The notes: a model not told the origin generated them from the letters alone. Shown: positions 34,902 to 44,482, counted from the stretch's first letter. The stretch is DNA of 64,000 nucleotides from Bradyrhizobium sp. KBS0727 (GCF_005937885.2 NZ_CP042176.1:1979501-2043500); one strand, 5' to 3'. Program-made: numbers and translations.

Positions 34902-36071
34902 ATGTCCAGGGAATTTGGAATTGAAGACGACATTTGCGGCCGCATGGTGGGCTGGCGTCATGACCTCCACGCCAATCCGGAAACGGCGTTCGAAGAGCAC
35001 CGGACCGCGCAGGTCGTGGCCGACGCTCTGACGGAGATGCAGATTTCCGTCCATCGCGGTCTCGGCGGGACCGGGGTGGTGGGGACCCTGAAGAACGGCG
35101 AGGGGCCGTCCATCGCGCTCCGGGCGGACATGGATGCGCTCGACATGCAGGAGCTCGGCACGACTGCGCACAAGTCAACGCGCGCGGGCAAGATGCACGG
35201 CTGCGGCCACGACGGACACACGGCGATGCTGCTCGGCGCCGCCGTTCACCTGGCGCGGCAGCGGCCGTTTCGCGGCACCGTGCACTTCATCTTCCAGCCT
35301 GCCGAGGAAAACGAAGGCGGCGGCAAGAAGATGGTCGATGAAGGGCTGTTCGAGAAGTTTCCCGCCGACGCCGTCTACGGCATGCACAACATTCCGGCGA
35401 TGCCGCGCGGCAAGTTTGGAATCAGGACGGGTATCGCGACGGCATTCCTCGATACGTTCGAGATCGAGGTGACCGGCAAGGGCTGCCACGCGGCCGCACC
35501 CGAAACCGGAATCGATTCGATCGTGATCTCGGCGGGCCTCATCAACGCCCTGCAAAGCATTGTCAGCCGCCGGATCGGCGCGGTCGAGTCGGCCGTCGTG
35601 ACCGTCACGCAGATTCATGGCGGCGACACCTGGAATGTCGTTCCCGAGAAGGTGATCCTGCGAGGCACGGTGCGCACGTTGGACGCTGGTGTGCAGGATC
35701 GGGTGGAAGCGGCGATGAAGGAAGTCTGCGTAGGCATCAGCCAGGCCCATGGCGCGAAAATCGATCTTCAATACATGCGCGGCTATCCAGGCGTCATTAA
35801 CACCCCGGCCGAAACGGACGCCGCGGCGGCTGCCGCGAAGAGTCTCGTTGGGCCGGATCAAGTGATGACCGATGTAAAGCCCGCGATGGGTTCGGAGGAT
35901 TTCGCCTTCATGCTGCAGAAGTGTCCCGGCGCCTATATCTGCATTGGGGCGGGCGAAAGCGCCAACGATCCACCACTCCACAACCCCTATTACGATTTCA
36001 ACGACGCTATCCTGCCGCTGGGCGCCGCGTATTGGGTTGAACTGGTCAAGCAACAACTGCCGGCAAGCTGA
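34902..36071 (+). CDS. M20 family amidohydrolase (hippurate hydrolase-like)
   Basis: 389 residues. Metal-binding words of the M20D group are present: RADMDALDM, MHGCGHDGHTAMLLGAA (Cys, His and His ligands), FQPAEENEGGGKKM, YGMHNIPAMPRG, GKGCHAAAPETGIDSI in the lid domain, and the final MGSEDFAFML and PLHNPYYDFND His. Such enzymes hydrolyse N-acyl or N-carbamoyl amino acids and related amides in the cytoplasm. Its stop overlaps the serine dehydratase start by one base, which ties the released amino acid to serine. Confidence 0.92.
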   Translation: MSREFGIEDDICGRMVGWRHDLHANPETAFEEHRTAQVVADALTEMQISVHRGLGGTGVVGTLKNGEGPSIALRADMDALDMQELGTTAHKSTRAGKMHGCGHDGHTAMLLGAAVHLARQRPFRGTVHFIFQPAEENEGGGKKMVDEGLFEKFPADAVYGMHNIPAMPRGKFGIRTGIATAFLDTFEIEVTGKGCHAAAPETGIDSIVISAGLINALQSIVSRRIGAVESAVVTVTQIHGGDTWNVVPEKVILRGTVRTLDAGVQDRVEAAMKEVCVGISQAHGAKIDLQYMRGYPGVINTPAETDAAAAAAKSLVGPDQVMTDVKPAMGSEDFAFMLQKCPGAYICIGAGESANDPPLHNPYYDFNDAILPLGAAYWVELVKQQLPAS

Positions 36072-37468
36072 TGCTATCGGTCTTCGACATCTTCAAGATC
36101 GGCATCGGCCCGTCGAGTTCCCATACCGTGGGTCCGATGCGAGCTGCGGAACAGTTTGTGCGGCTGCTCGACCGCGAGGGGCTGTTGACCCGGACGGCGC
36201 AGGTGCGGACGGACCTTTACGGATCGTTGGGGGCGACCGGGCGCGGACATGCGACCGATCTTGGCGTGATCCTCGGCCTGCTCGGAGAAACCCCTGACGC
36301 GGTCGATCCGGCCGCCGTGATGCCCAAGCTCGCGGAAGTGCGGCGCTCGGGGCTATTGCGTCTGCTCGATCGTCATCCGGTCGCGTTTCGGCGCGGACGC
36401 GATATCGTATTTCGCGCGGAGGAGTCGTTACCGGAACATCCCAACGGCATGCGCTTTGTGGCGCTGGCGACCGATGGCTGGGTGCTGGCGGAGCGCGTTT
36501 TCTTCTCGGTTGGCGGTGGGTTTGTGGTCGAGCGCGGCGTCGGCGACGCCGCGGCAGATGTCGGCACCAACCATCCGGTCTGGCCGTACCCGTTCGGTAC
36601 CGGCAGCGAACTGGTCGCGCAGGCGGAGTCGAGCGGTCGCTCGATTGCGGAAGTGGTGCTTGCCAACGAATGTGTATGGCGGCCGGAAGCCGATGTGCGT
36701 TCCGGCGTGCTGAAGATCTGGAACGCCATGCGGCAATGTGTGCAACGTGGGTTCGGCATCGACAACGACGGCGCAGCCGAACCGCTGCCGGGTCCTCTGA
36801 GCATACGCCGTCGCGCACCGGGCCTCTATCGTGAGCTGCTGACACGCAACGGAGGCATCGGCGGTGCCGATCCGCTCGCGGCTATGGATTGGGTGAACGC
36901 GTTTGCGATGGCCGTGAACGAGGAAAATGCGGCAAGGGGTCGCGTTGTCACGGCGCCTACCAATGGCGCCGCGGGCGTAATCCCGGCGGTGCTGCATTAC
37001 TATTCGAGATTCGTTCCCGATGCGTCCGATGACGGCGTCGTGGCGTTCCTGCTGACGGCGGCCGCCATCGGCATGCTCTACAAGGCGAACGCGTCGATCT
37101 CGGGGGCCGAAGTGGGCTGCCAGGGAGAGGTCGGCGTGGCCTGCTCGATGGCCGCCGGCGGCCTGGCGGCGGTGCTTGGCGGCACGCCGGCGCAGATCGA
37201 GAATGCGGCCGAAATCGGCATGGAGCACAATCTTGGGCTCACCTGCGATCCGGTCGGAGGTCTGGTCCAGATCCCGTGCATCGAGCGCAACGCGATGGGA
37301 GCGATGAAGGCGATCAATGCGGCCCGCATGGCGCTGCATGGAGACGGCAAGCACTACGTTTCGCTCGACGCCGTCATCAAGACCATGTTGCAGACCGGCG
37401 AAGACATGAAGTCCAAGTACAAGGAGACGTCGCTTGGCGGTCTCGCCGTGAACGTCGTGGAGTGCTGA
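36071..37468 (+). CDS. sdaA: L-serine ammonia-lyase, single-chain [4Fe-4S] type
   Basis: 465 residues, full length for the fused alpha/beta form. N-terminal beta-domain begins [20 protein letters not shown]; the catalytic alpha-domain has [55 protein letters not shown] and [19 protein letters not shown], which supply the cluster Cys. It converts L-serine into pyruvate and ammonia. Last gene of the DUF3100-amidohydrolase operon, so it probably acts on serine released from an acylated precursor. Confidence 0.94.
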   Translation: MLSVFDIFKIGIGPSSSHTVGPMRAAEQFVRLLDREGLLTRTAQVRTDLYGSLGATGRGHATDLGVILGLLGETPDAVDPAAVMPKLAEVRRSGLLRLLDRHPVAFRRGRDIVFRAEESLPEHPNGMRFVALATDGWVLAERVFFSVGGGFVVERGVGDAAADVGTNHPVWPYPFGTGSELVAQAESSGRSIAEVVLANECVWRPEADVRSGVLKIWNAMRQCVQRGFGIDNDGAAEPLPGPLSIRRRAPGLYRELLTRNGGIGGADPLAAMDWVNAFAMAVNEENAARGRVVTAPTNGAAGVIPAVLHYYSRFVPDASDDGVVAFLLTAAAIGMLYKANASISGAEVGCQGEVGVACSMAAGGLAAVLGGTPAQIENAAEIGMEHNLGLTCDPVGGLVQIPCIERNAMGAMKAINAARMALHGDGKHYVSLDAVIKTMLQTGEDMKSKYKETSLGGLAVNVVEC

Positions 37469-37638
37469 CGCGGTCGGTGCACGTGGCCTGAAACGGGTCG
37501 TCCTGCAAGTCCGAGCTTCGCTGTGCAGGTGTCGCAACGCCATACGTGCCGCCTGCGGTCAGCCAAATGCGTGTTGGTTCCACGCCTGCGTCGCAGATGG
37601 TGGGACAGGGGGGATGAACCATTGAACGGAGAACGAAC

Positions 37639-38769
37639 GTGACGATCAGCGCGGGGAGGAGACTGTACGAGCGAGACAATCCGCCGGCGTGCCGGCTGCC
37701 CCCGGATTTCGACCGGCCGATCTATCCTGCTCAGGCGATTGCCGCGATTGTTGCCGAACTCGGGCAGCAGGGCGTGCAGGCTTCCGTTGCGTTGGCCGGC
37801 ACAGGCCTCGATGAAGCTCAGCTCAACGTCCACACGACCAGAATTTCCTATCGGCAGATCGACATAGTCGTTCGCAATACACTCCGCTTGTCGAGCGATC
37901 CAGCCATCGCGTTTCGCGCCGGCCAACGCATGCACGTGACCGCGTACGGGATGTACGGCTATGCGCTGCTGAGCAGTGCGACCTATGCCGAGGTCCGCGA
38001 TTTCACCAATCGCTACATTCGGGTGGTCGGCCCGTTCTGCGATGCAAGGTATTCCAGCGATGGCGTGACGGCGGTCTGCGCATTCGAGCCGCTACATTGG
38101 CCGAATCCGAACGAGGATACCCATCGCTTCGCGGTGGAGTTCACCTTGTCGGCACATCTAACCACCATGAGGGACCTGGCCGGAGATGGCTTCGGGTTTT
38201 CCCGGGTGACGCTTGCCTATCCAGAGCCGGCCCAGGCGCGGCTCTACGAACACCTGTTGGGCTGCCCGGTTCGGTTCATGCAGCGCAGTACCGAATATCG
38301 CTACGAGCTGTCGCGCGCCGATGGCCCGATGATGCTTGCCGATCCGCGTTCCCACGGCATGGCGCGCGAAATGTGTGACCATCTTCTTGACGAGGTCAAC
38401 CGGGCTGGAGGCGCCGCGGCGGACATCAGGCGGATCCTGATCGGGGAGCCCGGCAGACATCTCAGTATCGAATTGATCGCCGAGAAGCTCTCGATGCATC
38501 CGCGGGCGTTGCGGCGCAAGCTCGAGGCGGAGGATACGTCCTATCGCGAACTCCTGGCGGAAGTGCGGATGCGCCTGGCGATCGAATACCTGCGCAAAAC
38601 CGCCATGACCAACGAAGAGATCGCCCGGCGGCTGGGGTATAGCGACGCGGCGAATTTCCGGCACGCGTTCATACGGTGGACCGGCAGAAGCCCATCCGAT
38701 TTCCGGGTTTCGGGGAATTCCCATTCTGCGCTGCGTAGCCCGGCTAGCGCCGGCCCTGTCCAGAAGTAA
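37639..38769 (+). CDS. AraC-family regulator, VirS/OruR-like (paralogue 1)
   Basis: 376 residues from a GTG at 37639 with GGAG upstream. The N-terminal ~200 residues are the arabinose-binding-like domain of the OruR/VirS group (TAYGMYGYALLSSATYAEVR is its landmark); the C-terminal ~85 carry the double helix-turn-helix (LSIELIAEKLSMHPRALRRK, then NEEIARRLGYSDAANFRHAF and RWTGRSPSDFR). It is one of three close paralogues in 8 kb. Its 3' end overlaps a copy of the 39-bp element. It may respond to a fatty acid or acyl derivative, as other members do, but that is inference. Confidence 0.9.
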   Translation: MTISAGRRLYERDNPPACRLPPDFDRPIYPAQAIAAIVAELGQQGVQASVALAGTGLDEAQLNVHTTRISYRQIDIVVRNTLRLSSDPAIAFRAGQRMHVTAYGMYGYALLSSATYAEVRDFTNRYIRVVGPFCDARYSSDGVTAVCAFEPLHWPNPNEDTHRFAVEFTLSAHLTTMRDLAGDGFGFSRVTLAYPEPAQARLYEHLLGCPVRFMQRSTEYRYELSRADGPMMLADPRSHGMAREMCDHLLDEVNRAGGAAADIRRILIGEPGRHLSIELIAEKLSMHPRALRRKLEAEDTSYRELLAEVRMRLAIEYLRKTAMTNEEIARRLGYSDAANFRHAFIRWTGRSPSDFRVSGNSHSALRSPASAGPVQK

Positions 38770-38795
38770 CCCGCTGGCTGGTCTGGCGGAACCTC
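38757..38795 (+). promoter_or_regulatory. 39-bp AraC-type operator, copy 2 (no obvious target gene)
   Basis: TGTCCAGAAGTAACCC at the left end and GGCGGAACCTC at the right end, with the standard spacing. It starts inside the last codons of the first AraC paralogue. A -10-like TTAGAC follows after 22 nt, but the next 440 bp on this strand hold no convincing gene. Confidence 0.65.
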
Positions 38796-39241
38796 CCCCC
38801 GGTATTGATCCGTACTTAGACTGGTTTGCGGTTTGGCAGGATATCGGGAGCGGAAGATTGCGGATATCGCTGATTTGAAGACGGCGGCGCGACATGGCGA
38901 CCATATGTCGTCGGTGCCCAATGTCCCGTACAGCGCGCGACCGCGACACCGAGACCGACGTTCTGCCCCGAACTGAACCATCCACGAATGGTCGAATGTG
39001 GCGGTCGTGGTGGCTGTACAAGGCCCCGAGGTTCTCGCTCTGGGGCGCCTTCCGTACTCCAGCCGCGGCCGCACCGCTGCTGTGGTGCCCCCACGGGTTG
39101 GGCGTCTCCGGACTGGCCGCGCTTCACCGCTGGAGCGCGGCCAATTTTTTGGTGTGCACCAGGAGCAACGGCCATCAATTGGGCCGCCATGCCGTCACCA
39201 GGAATTCCCCTGAACTGAACTGGCTCGCACCGGACCGGCGC
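38796..39241. other. 446-bp spacer without a confident gene
   Basis: Lies downstream of operator copy 2 and convergent to the CoA-transferase gene. Open frames on both strands run into neighbouring genes in antisense and have Arg/Pro/Trp-rich shadow composition. It may once have held the target of operator copy 2. Confidence 0.5.
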
Positions 39242-40444
39242 CTATCCGAAAATGTTTCTCTCGCGCATTTGTGCGATTGCCGCGTCGTCGTAGCCGGCCT
39301 CGCGCAGGATCTGTTCGCTATGCTGGCCGAGCGCGGGCGGCTTGCGCGGCGTCACCTTCCTCGAGCCGGTGACGAAGAACGGGCTGTTGACCGTCATCAG
39401 GGTATCTCCCTCGAACGGGATCAGGACTTCTGTGTCGAGGGCCTGCTTGTCGCTCGCGACCTGGTCCATGGTCGCCACTGCCTCGAACACCAGGCCGTTT
39501 TCCTTGAACAACGCCTGCCAGTCGCCGCTGTCGCGGGTGGCGAAGGCCGCGTCGAGGGCCGCGATCAGCTCCCGCGAGTTCTTGGAGCGCGAGGCCCGGT
39601 CCGCGAAGCGCGGGTCGATGACCAGTTCCTCGTGGCCGAGACATTTGGCGAGAACGGGAAAGTGCTTGTCCTCGTTCACCAGCGCCAAAAGCAGCCAGCC
39701 ACCATCCCGGCACTGATAGTAGCAGGAAAGCGCGTTGAAGCTGTGGTCGCGCGGTGGACGCGGCTGGAAGGTCGCACCGCACAGCGCTGCCTGTGTCCAT
39801 ACGCCGTTTGCCCACATGCCGTTGGCGATCAGCGACGATCCGACATGCGCGCCGCGGCCGGTCTTCTCACGCTGATAGAGCGCCAGCATGATCGCCGCGA
39901 ACAGCGAGATGCCGGAGGGGTGATCGCCCATACCGCTCAGCGCGCGCGCCGGAGTGGCGCCGGCATTCGGAACCACCTGATCCATCAGGCCGGAACGCGC
40001 CCAGTACGCGGTAAGGTCGAAACCGGGCTTATTCGCCTCGGCGCCGGTCTCGCCATAACCGGTGAAAGACGCGTAGATCAGCCGGTCGTTCAGCGCCGAG
40101 AGCCGTTCGTAGTCGATACCCAGCTTCTTGCGGATCGCGAGCGGCTGGTTGGTGATGAAAACGTCGGTATCCTTGACGAGTCTGTGTAAAACTTCCTGCC
40201 CTTCCGGCGAAGCCAGATTGAGGGCGAGGCCGCGCTTGTTGCGATTGTCCAGCAGCCATCCATAGTTGTGCTCGGACTTCGGCATGCCGGGATTCCTGGT
40301 CACATGCCGGTAGGCATCGCCGGTTCCCGGCGGTTCGACCTTGACGACATCGGCTCCAAAGTCCGCCAGCACGGTGCCCGCGATTGCCGCGGCAATGAAA
40401 CTGCCGCAATCGATGACCTTCAAGCCTTCAAGAATGGTGGTCAT
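39242..40444 (-). CDS. CoA-transferase family III (CaiB/BaiF-type)
   Basis: 400 residues from the ATG at 40444; an upstream extension of 30 codons looks non-coding. Family words: LEGLKVIDCGSFIAAAIAGTVLADFGADVVKVEPP, ending with the nucleotide/CoA contact, then NKRGLALNLASPEGQEVL, DVFITNQPLAI and the Asp-bearing GFDLTAYWARSGLM. It moves CoA between carboxylic acids without a covalent intermediate on Glu chemistry of family I. Last gene of the decarboxylase operon, 99 nt after the SDR. Likely activates or deactivates a short hydroxy- or keto-acid. Confidence 0.9.
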   Translation of the reverse strand: MTTILEGLKVIDCGSFIAAAIAGTVLADFGADVVKVEPPGTGDAYRHVTRNPGMPKSEHNYGWLLDNRNKRGLALNLASPEGQEVLHRLVKDTDVFITNQPLAIRKKLGIDYERLSALNDRLIYASFTGYGETGAEANKPGFDLTAYWARSGLMDQVVPNAGATPARALSGMGDHPSGISLFAAIMLALYQREKTGRGAHVGSSLIANGMWANGVWTQAALCGATFQPRPPRDHSFNALSCYYQCRDGGWLLLALVNEDKHFPVLAKCLGHEELVIDPRFADRASRSKNSRELIAALDAAFATRDSGDWQALFKENGLVFEAVATMDQVASDKQALDTEVLIPFEGDTLMTVNSPFFVTGSRKVTPRKPPALGQHSEQILREAGYDDAAIAQMRERNIFG

Positions 40445-40543
40445 GGCGTCTTCTTCCTGATCTGCAGCGTTTGTTGCGACTGGAGTCCGTTGTTCGATGC
40501 GGCTGTCTTGCGGTCGACCTGCGCGTGCCGCCACGGGCTGCCA

Positions 40544-41320
40544 TCATCCGAGGCTGGTCTGGTCTCCGTCGACGGGGATCGCTTGCCCGGAAATATTTCG
40601 TCCGCTGTCGCCGACGAGAAAGAGAACAAGCCCCGCGATGTCTTCGGCCCTAACCCCGCGTCGCAGTGATATGCGCTGCAGCGCTCGTTCGTGCAGGGTA
40701 TCGTAGGAGACGCCGATGGAATCGGCCTTCTCACGCATCACGCGCTCGACGCGCGGGCCTTCGACCATTCCCGGCTGAATGGCATTGACGCGGATGCCGA
40801 ATGGCCCAAGCTCAATCGACAATGTCTTCGTGAACCCGATGATGCCCCATTTGGCCGCTGCATAGGCGGCCCGTTTCGGATAGCCGAGCCGGCCGCCGAT
40901 CGACGACATGTTGACGATGCTGCCGCCGCCTGCGGCACGCAGCAACGGGATCGCGCGCCGCGAGCAGAGGAAATGGCCGTCGAGATTGACGGCGAGGGTT
41001 CGGCGCCAGTCGTCGAGCGACAGTTCTTCCGCCGGCAAGGTCGGGCCCGAGATGCCGGCATTGTTGACGAGGATGTCGAGGCCGCCGAGTTGTCGCTCGA
41101 TCTGGCCGAATAGCGCATCAACCTGCGCTTCGTTAGCGACGTCGGCCTGAATCGCGAGATTGGCACCGAACGCCGCTGCATAGTCGGCGACCGCCACGGC
41201 GTCGACGTCGCAGACCATGCAGCGGGCGCCGGCTTCGGTCAGTTGCTCTGCGATGACGCGGCCGATTCCGGAAGCCCCCGCCGTCACCAATGCGGTTTGC
41301 CCTCCAAGCGAGCCGGTCAT
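40544..41320 (-). CDS. SDR-family oxidoreductase
   Basis: 258 residues. Classical short-chain dehydrogenase: cofactor loop TAGASGIGR near residues 14-22, NNAG in LDILVNNAGISGP, catalytic Ser in IVNMSSIGG and YxxxK in AAYAAAKWG. An acidic residue after strand 2 (CMVCDVDA) favours NAD(H). Its start overlaps the stop of the hydroxyacyl-CoA dehydrogenase by 4 nt. It likely oxidises a hydroxyl of the same pathway intermediate. Confidence 0.91.
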   Translation of the reverse strand: MTGSLGGQTALVTAGASGIGRVIAEQLTEAGARCMVCDVDAVAVADYAAAFGANLAIQADVANEAQVDALFGQIERQLGGLDILVNNAGISGPTLPAEELSLDDWRRTLAVNLDGHFLCSRRAIPLLRAAGGGSIVNMSSIGGRLGYPKRAAYAAAKWGIIGFTKTLSIELGPFGIRVNAIQPGMVEGPRVERVMREKADSIGVSYDTLHERALQRISLRRGVRAEDIAGLVLFLVGDSGRNISGQAIPVDGDQTSLG

Positions 41321-42300
41321 GACTGAGGTTCACCGTGGTGGGAGGCAACCGTTGCCAGCGCGTGCAGCAACGCAAGCTGGGCGTCGTCGCGCTGGCGCTC
41401 CATCTGCGGGATCGGCGTCTTGCCGAACGAGGCCGCGGCCTGGGCGACCACGCGTTGTTTGAGCCCGTCGTCGAGGTAAACCGGCGAAATCACCTGGAAC
41501 GAAGCCGCCATGTTTTTTCCGAGGTGCTCGAAGAAGGACTCCAGCCCCTTCGGTCCGCCCCCCATGTGGAACGAGCTGAACGGCCCGTTCACGGCCCACC
41601 GCAGGCCGATCGAACTGGTGACGATGTCGTCCAGTTCATCGACGGTAACCACGCCTTCCTGCACGAGATAACACGCCTCGCGCATGATCGCGCGCTGCAG
41701 CCGGTTGGCGACGAAGCCCTGGATCTCCTTCTTGAGCACCCGGGGCACCTTGCCGAGCGCTTCGTAGAACGCGACCGCGTCGGCGGTAGCCTCCGGGGCA
41801 GTACGCTCGCCCGGAACGACCTCGACCAGCGGGATCAGATGCGGCGGGTTGAACGGATGGCCGACGAGCAGGCGGCTTGCGTCCTTCATCTTTTGTGACT
41901 GCTCGGTGGCCGGGCGGGCCGAACTCGACGATAGCAACAGTGCGTGCTTCGGGACGACCAACTCGATACGCGCCCACAACTGCTGCTTCCATTCGGCGCG
42001 TTCGGGACCATTCTCCTGCACGAGGTCGGCGCCGGCCATGGCGCGTTCCAGGTCGGGCTCGAAGCGCAGGTTCCTGTCCAGCGATTCGTGGGGTAGCCCG
42101 AGGGCGCGCAGGGTCGGCGCGATCTTGATCAAGCCGGCCTTGACCGTTGCCTCGATGTCGGGCTGCGGGTCGTTGACAACAACATTCAGCCCGTGGGCCA
42201 GGAATAGGGCGGTCCACGAAGTGCCGATCACGCCGGCCCCGATGACGCAGACGTTGCGATAGCGGCCGAGCACGGCCGCATGGTTCGCTGGTGTCGGCAT
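41317..42300 (-). CDS. 3-hydroxyacyl-CoA dehydrogenase family protein (carnitine dehydrogenase-like)
   Basis: 327 residues from the ATG at 42300; the longer frame upstream has shadow composition and overlaps the decarboxylase. NAD-binding site VCVIGAGVIGTSWTALFLAHG at the N-terminus, then VQENGPERAEWKQ, LLLSSSSARPAT and VGHPFNPPHLIPLVEVVPG, the usual active-site zone, and the C-terminal helical domain with FVANRLQRAIMREA. The single-domain size and EN-G-PE word fit the L-carnitine dehydrogenase / lambda-crystallin group rather than beta-oxidation fusions. Product would be a 3-keto acid, which fits the acetoacetate decarboxylase next door. Confidence 0.9.
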   Translation of the reverse strand: MPTPANHAAVLGRYRNVCVIGAGVIGTSWTALFLAHGLNVVVNDPQPDIEATVKAGLIKIAPTLRALGLPHESLDRNLRFEPDLERAMAGADLVQENGPERAEWKQQLWARIELVVPKHALLLSSSSARPATEQSQKMKDASRLLVGHPFNPPHLIPLVEVVPGERTAPEATADAVAFYEALGKVPRVLKKEIQGFVANRLQRAIMREACYLVQEGVVTVDELDDIVTSSIGLRWAVNGPFSSFHMGGGPKGLESFFEHLGKNMAASFQVISPVYLDDGLKQRVVAQAAASFGKTPIPQMERQRDDAQLALLHALATVASHHGEPQS

Positions 42301-42320
42301 GGCTTTCCCTCCGTACGCGC

Positions 42321-43079
42321 TCAGCGTGCCTTGTCGAGATAATCGTGGCAGCGCTTTGCGCGCGCCAGCGTCAGGTCGGTCAGGATGTGGCTGGCCGAGA
42401 GGACCTCTCGAACCGGAAAGTCGGCCATCGGTGCCAGGGCATGCGCGAACAACTGCAGCCGCGCCGGGCCGGTCCAAGCGCCCTTGACGGTGACGTCGGT
42501 GATCTCGGTGCGCAACAGTTCGCAGATCCGTGGCTCGCCGCTAGGCTTCGGGCTGTCGTAGTTCCACAGGATCTTCAGCATGAAGGTCGGCACGCAAATC
42601 TCGGCCTTCGCCTTCTCGAGGTCCACCTTGCGGTGTTTGTAGCCCATGGTTGCCGTGGCCACGCGCAGCGTGCCGTAGTCAAGCGTGCCGACTAGCGTAT
42701 CGGAGTCGACGTAGAGCCGCGGCGCGCCGAGCCTCTTCGGGTAGGCGCTGACCTCACGACCCGCTGCCAGCGCCGGCAGGTTGTCGAGGTACATCGAGTG
42801 CAGATACTCGCCCTTTTCCTTGCCGAAGCGCACCTGGATCACCTGCCCGCACTCGGTGTAGTCGCCGTAGCCCTCGGTGTCGGGCATACGCATGATCTCC
42901 CAGCGCACCAGCGGATCATCGATTTCCAGCGGCTCGGGAACGACCGCGCGCAAAGCCTCGATGTCGGTCCGATACAGGATGTTGAGATACTCGCGATTGG
43001 TGAACCGGAACGGTCCGCGTGGATAGGCCGGCGCGCCGATGGGCGTCGTGAACTGCTTGAGGACATCTTCCTGCTTCAT
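42321..43079 (-). CDS. adc: Acetoacetate decarboxylase
   Basis: 252 residues from the ATG at 43079, with GGGAGG upstream. With this start the key residues fall at the classical positions: Schiff-base lysine K115 in SAYPKRLGAP, plus R29, E61 and E76, the residues known around the active site of the clostridial enzyme. It removes CO2 from a beta-keto acid, giving a ketone. It leads an operon with hydroxyacyl-CoA dehydrogenase, SDR and CoA-transferase, so the pathway is oxidation of a 3-hydroxy acid to a 3-keto acid and then decarboxylation. An operator copy sits 105 nt upstream. Confidence 0.93.
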   Translation of the reverse strand: MKQEDVLKQFTTPIGAPAYPRGPFRFTNREYLNILYRTDIEALRAVVPEPLEIDDPLVRWEIMRMPDTEGYGDYTECGQVIQVRFGKEKGEYLHSMYLDNLPALAAGREVSAYPKRLGAPRLYVDSDTLVGTLDYGTLRVATATMGYKHRKVDLEKAKAEICVPTFMLKILWNYDSPKPSGEPRICELLRTEITDVTVKGAWTGPARLQLFAHALAPMADFPVREVLSASHILTDLTLARAKRCHDYLDKAR

Positions 43080-43184
43080 TGAAGCCTCCCTCCCTATGCC
43101 CTGCTGCGACCCGTTCGGGTTCATCGTGGGCTCGGTGGTTACCTGTCCACCGGGAGCGAGCGTACCGAGCTCGCATCGGCAAGA

Positions 43185-43223
43185 AAGGTGCGATCGGACC
43201 GCCGACCGGGTTAGTTCGGGACA
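43185..43223 (-). promoter_or_regulatory. 39-bp AraC-type operator, copy 3 (decarboxylase operon)
   Basis: Minus strand: TGTCCCGAACTAACCCG, then GTCCGATCGCACCTT at the proximal end. A -10-like TACGCT (43164-43159) follows after 22 nt. It points to the acetoacetate decarboxylase gene and lies between it and the second AraC paralogue, which diverges. Confidence 0.8.
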
Positions 43224-43379
43224 GAAGCGCGCGGCCCGAATTCTCCGGATCGCGACGTTTCGACGTCCCGCATGTCCACAGCCGGACGATTGCATTGCGT
43301 ACGCAACAGGGCTTACCTTCTTGGAAAAACCCGGCAGCAAATCGGGACTGAGGGAAGGAATACCGCATGGAGATCAGTG

Positions 43380-44453
43380 ATGGTCGGGACCAGTAAGCAG
43401 CACCTGCCGGCCAGTGAGGAACCACTGCGATCGCCGCCCAGCTACGAGCAGCGCATTTTTTCGCCGCATTCTATTGCCGCGATCGTCGCCGAGCTCAGCA
43501 GGCAGGGCAAGGATGCATCGGTGTCGCTTGAAGGAACCGACCTTGCCGAATGGCAGCTCGGTGCCCACACGACGAAAGTCTCCTACCGGCAGCTCGACGT
43601 CATGATTCGCAACGCATTGCGCTTGTCGGACGATCCCGCCATCGCGTTGCGGGTCGGGCAGCGGATGCGGGTCACGGCGTACGGGATGTACGGATACGCG
43701 CTATTGAGCAGCGCGACCCAGGCGGAAGCGCGCGATTTCTCCGCCCGGTACATCCGCATCGTCGGGCCGTTCTGCGATTTCTCAATCGTGTACGAAGGCG
43801 CGTCCGTCATCGTCACGATCGAGCCGATGCACTGGCCGAACCCGGCGGAGGACGTCCATCGTTTCGCCATCGAGTTCGCTTTGTCCGCACATCTGACCGT
43901 GATCAGGGATCGTACCGGTCAGGCCTTCAGGTTCTCCCGCGTCTTGCTGGACTATGCTGCGCCGCCGCACGCGGCTGTCTACGAAAGCGTGTTCGAGTGC
44001 CCGGTCCTGTTCAAGCAGCGCAACTGCGGATATGAGCACGATCGCGACGACAGCCCATTGGCGCTCGCGGACCCCCGGACCCACGCGATGGCCCACGAGA
44101 TGTGCGAGCAGCTCCTGAGCGAGGTCAACTACGCGGGCGGCGTTGCCGCCGACATCAGGCGAATCTTGATCGAGCAGCCTGGCCGATATCCCAGTATCGA
44201 TGCCATAGCCGAGAAGCTGGCGATGTATCCGCGCGCGCTGCGGCGCAAGCTTGAAGCGGAAGGCACCTCGTATCGCGATCTGCTGGCTGAAATACGCATG
44301 CGTCTTGCCATCGAGTACCTGCGCAAGACGCAAATGACCAATGAAGAGATCGCCAGCCGGCTGGGCTACAGCGACGCTGCAAACTTCCGGCACGCATTCA
44401 TGCGCTGGACCGGCAAGAGCCCGTCCGATTTCCGGGGCGGCGGGCGCGTATAG
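43380..44453 (+). CDS. AraC-family regulator, VirS/OruR-like (paralogue 2)
   Basis: 357 residues from the ATG at 43380 (GGAGATC upstream); the frame is open back to an ATG at 43272, and a nine-codon out-of-frame ORF starts at 43367, so the true start is uncertain. Same two-domain plan as the other two paralogues: TAYGMYGYALLSSATQAEAR in the sensor domain, then PSIDAIAEKLAMYPRALRRK and NEEIASRLGYSDAANFRHAF in the DNA-binding domain. It is closest to paralogue 1 over its whole length. It diverges from the decarboxylase operon across operator copy 3 and is the best candidate regulator of it. Confidence 0.9.
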   Translation: MVGTSKQHLPASEEPLRSPPSYEQRIFSPHSIAAIVAELSRQGKDASVSLEGTDLAEWQLGAHTTKVSYRQLDVMIRNALRLSDDPAIALRVGQRMRVTAYGMYGYALLSSATQAEARDFSARYIRIVGPFCDFSIVYEGASVIVTIEPMHWPNPAEDVHRFAIEFALSAHLTVIRDRTGQAFRFSRVLLDYAAPPHAAVYESVFECPVLFKQRNCGYEHDRDDSPLALADPRTHAMAHEMCEQLLSEVNYAGGVAADIRRILIEQPGRYPSIDAIAEKLAMYPRALRRKLEAEGTSYRDLLAEIRMRLAIEYLRKTQMTNEEIASRLGYSDAANFRHAFMRWTGKSPSDFRGGGRV

Positions 44454-44482
44454 CGACTTCCGGGGTGGATCGGCGAGCGGCC

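Noticed and set aside
37569..37607. Possible eighth operator copy before AraC paralogue 1 (ends GGGACA)
   Set aside because: Only the terminal GGGACA matches; the other half-site and the TTAGTT core are absent.
38894..40189. Long plus-strand open frame opposite the CoA-transferase
   Set aside because: Antisense shadow; no domain, and most of it lies over a clear CaiB/BaiF coding region. Its position after operator copy 2 was tempting but is not enough.
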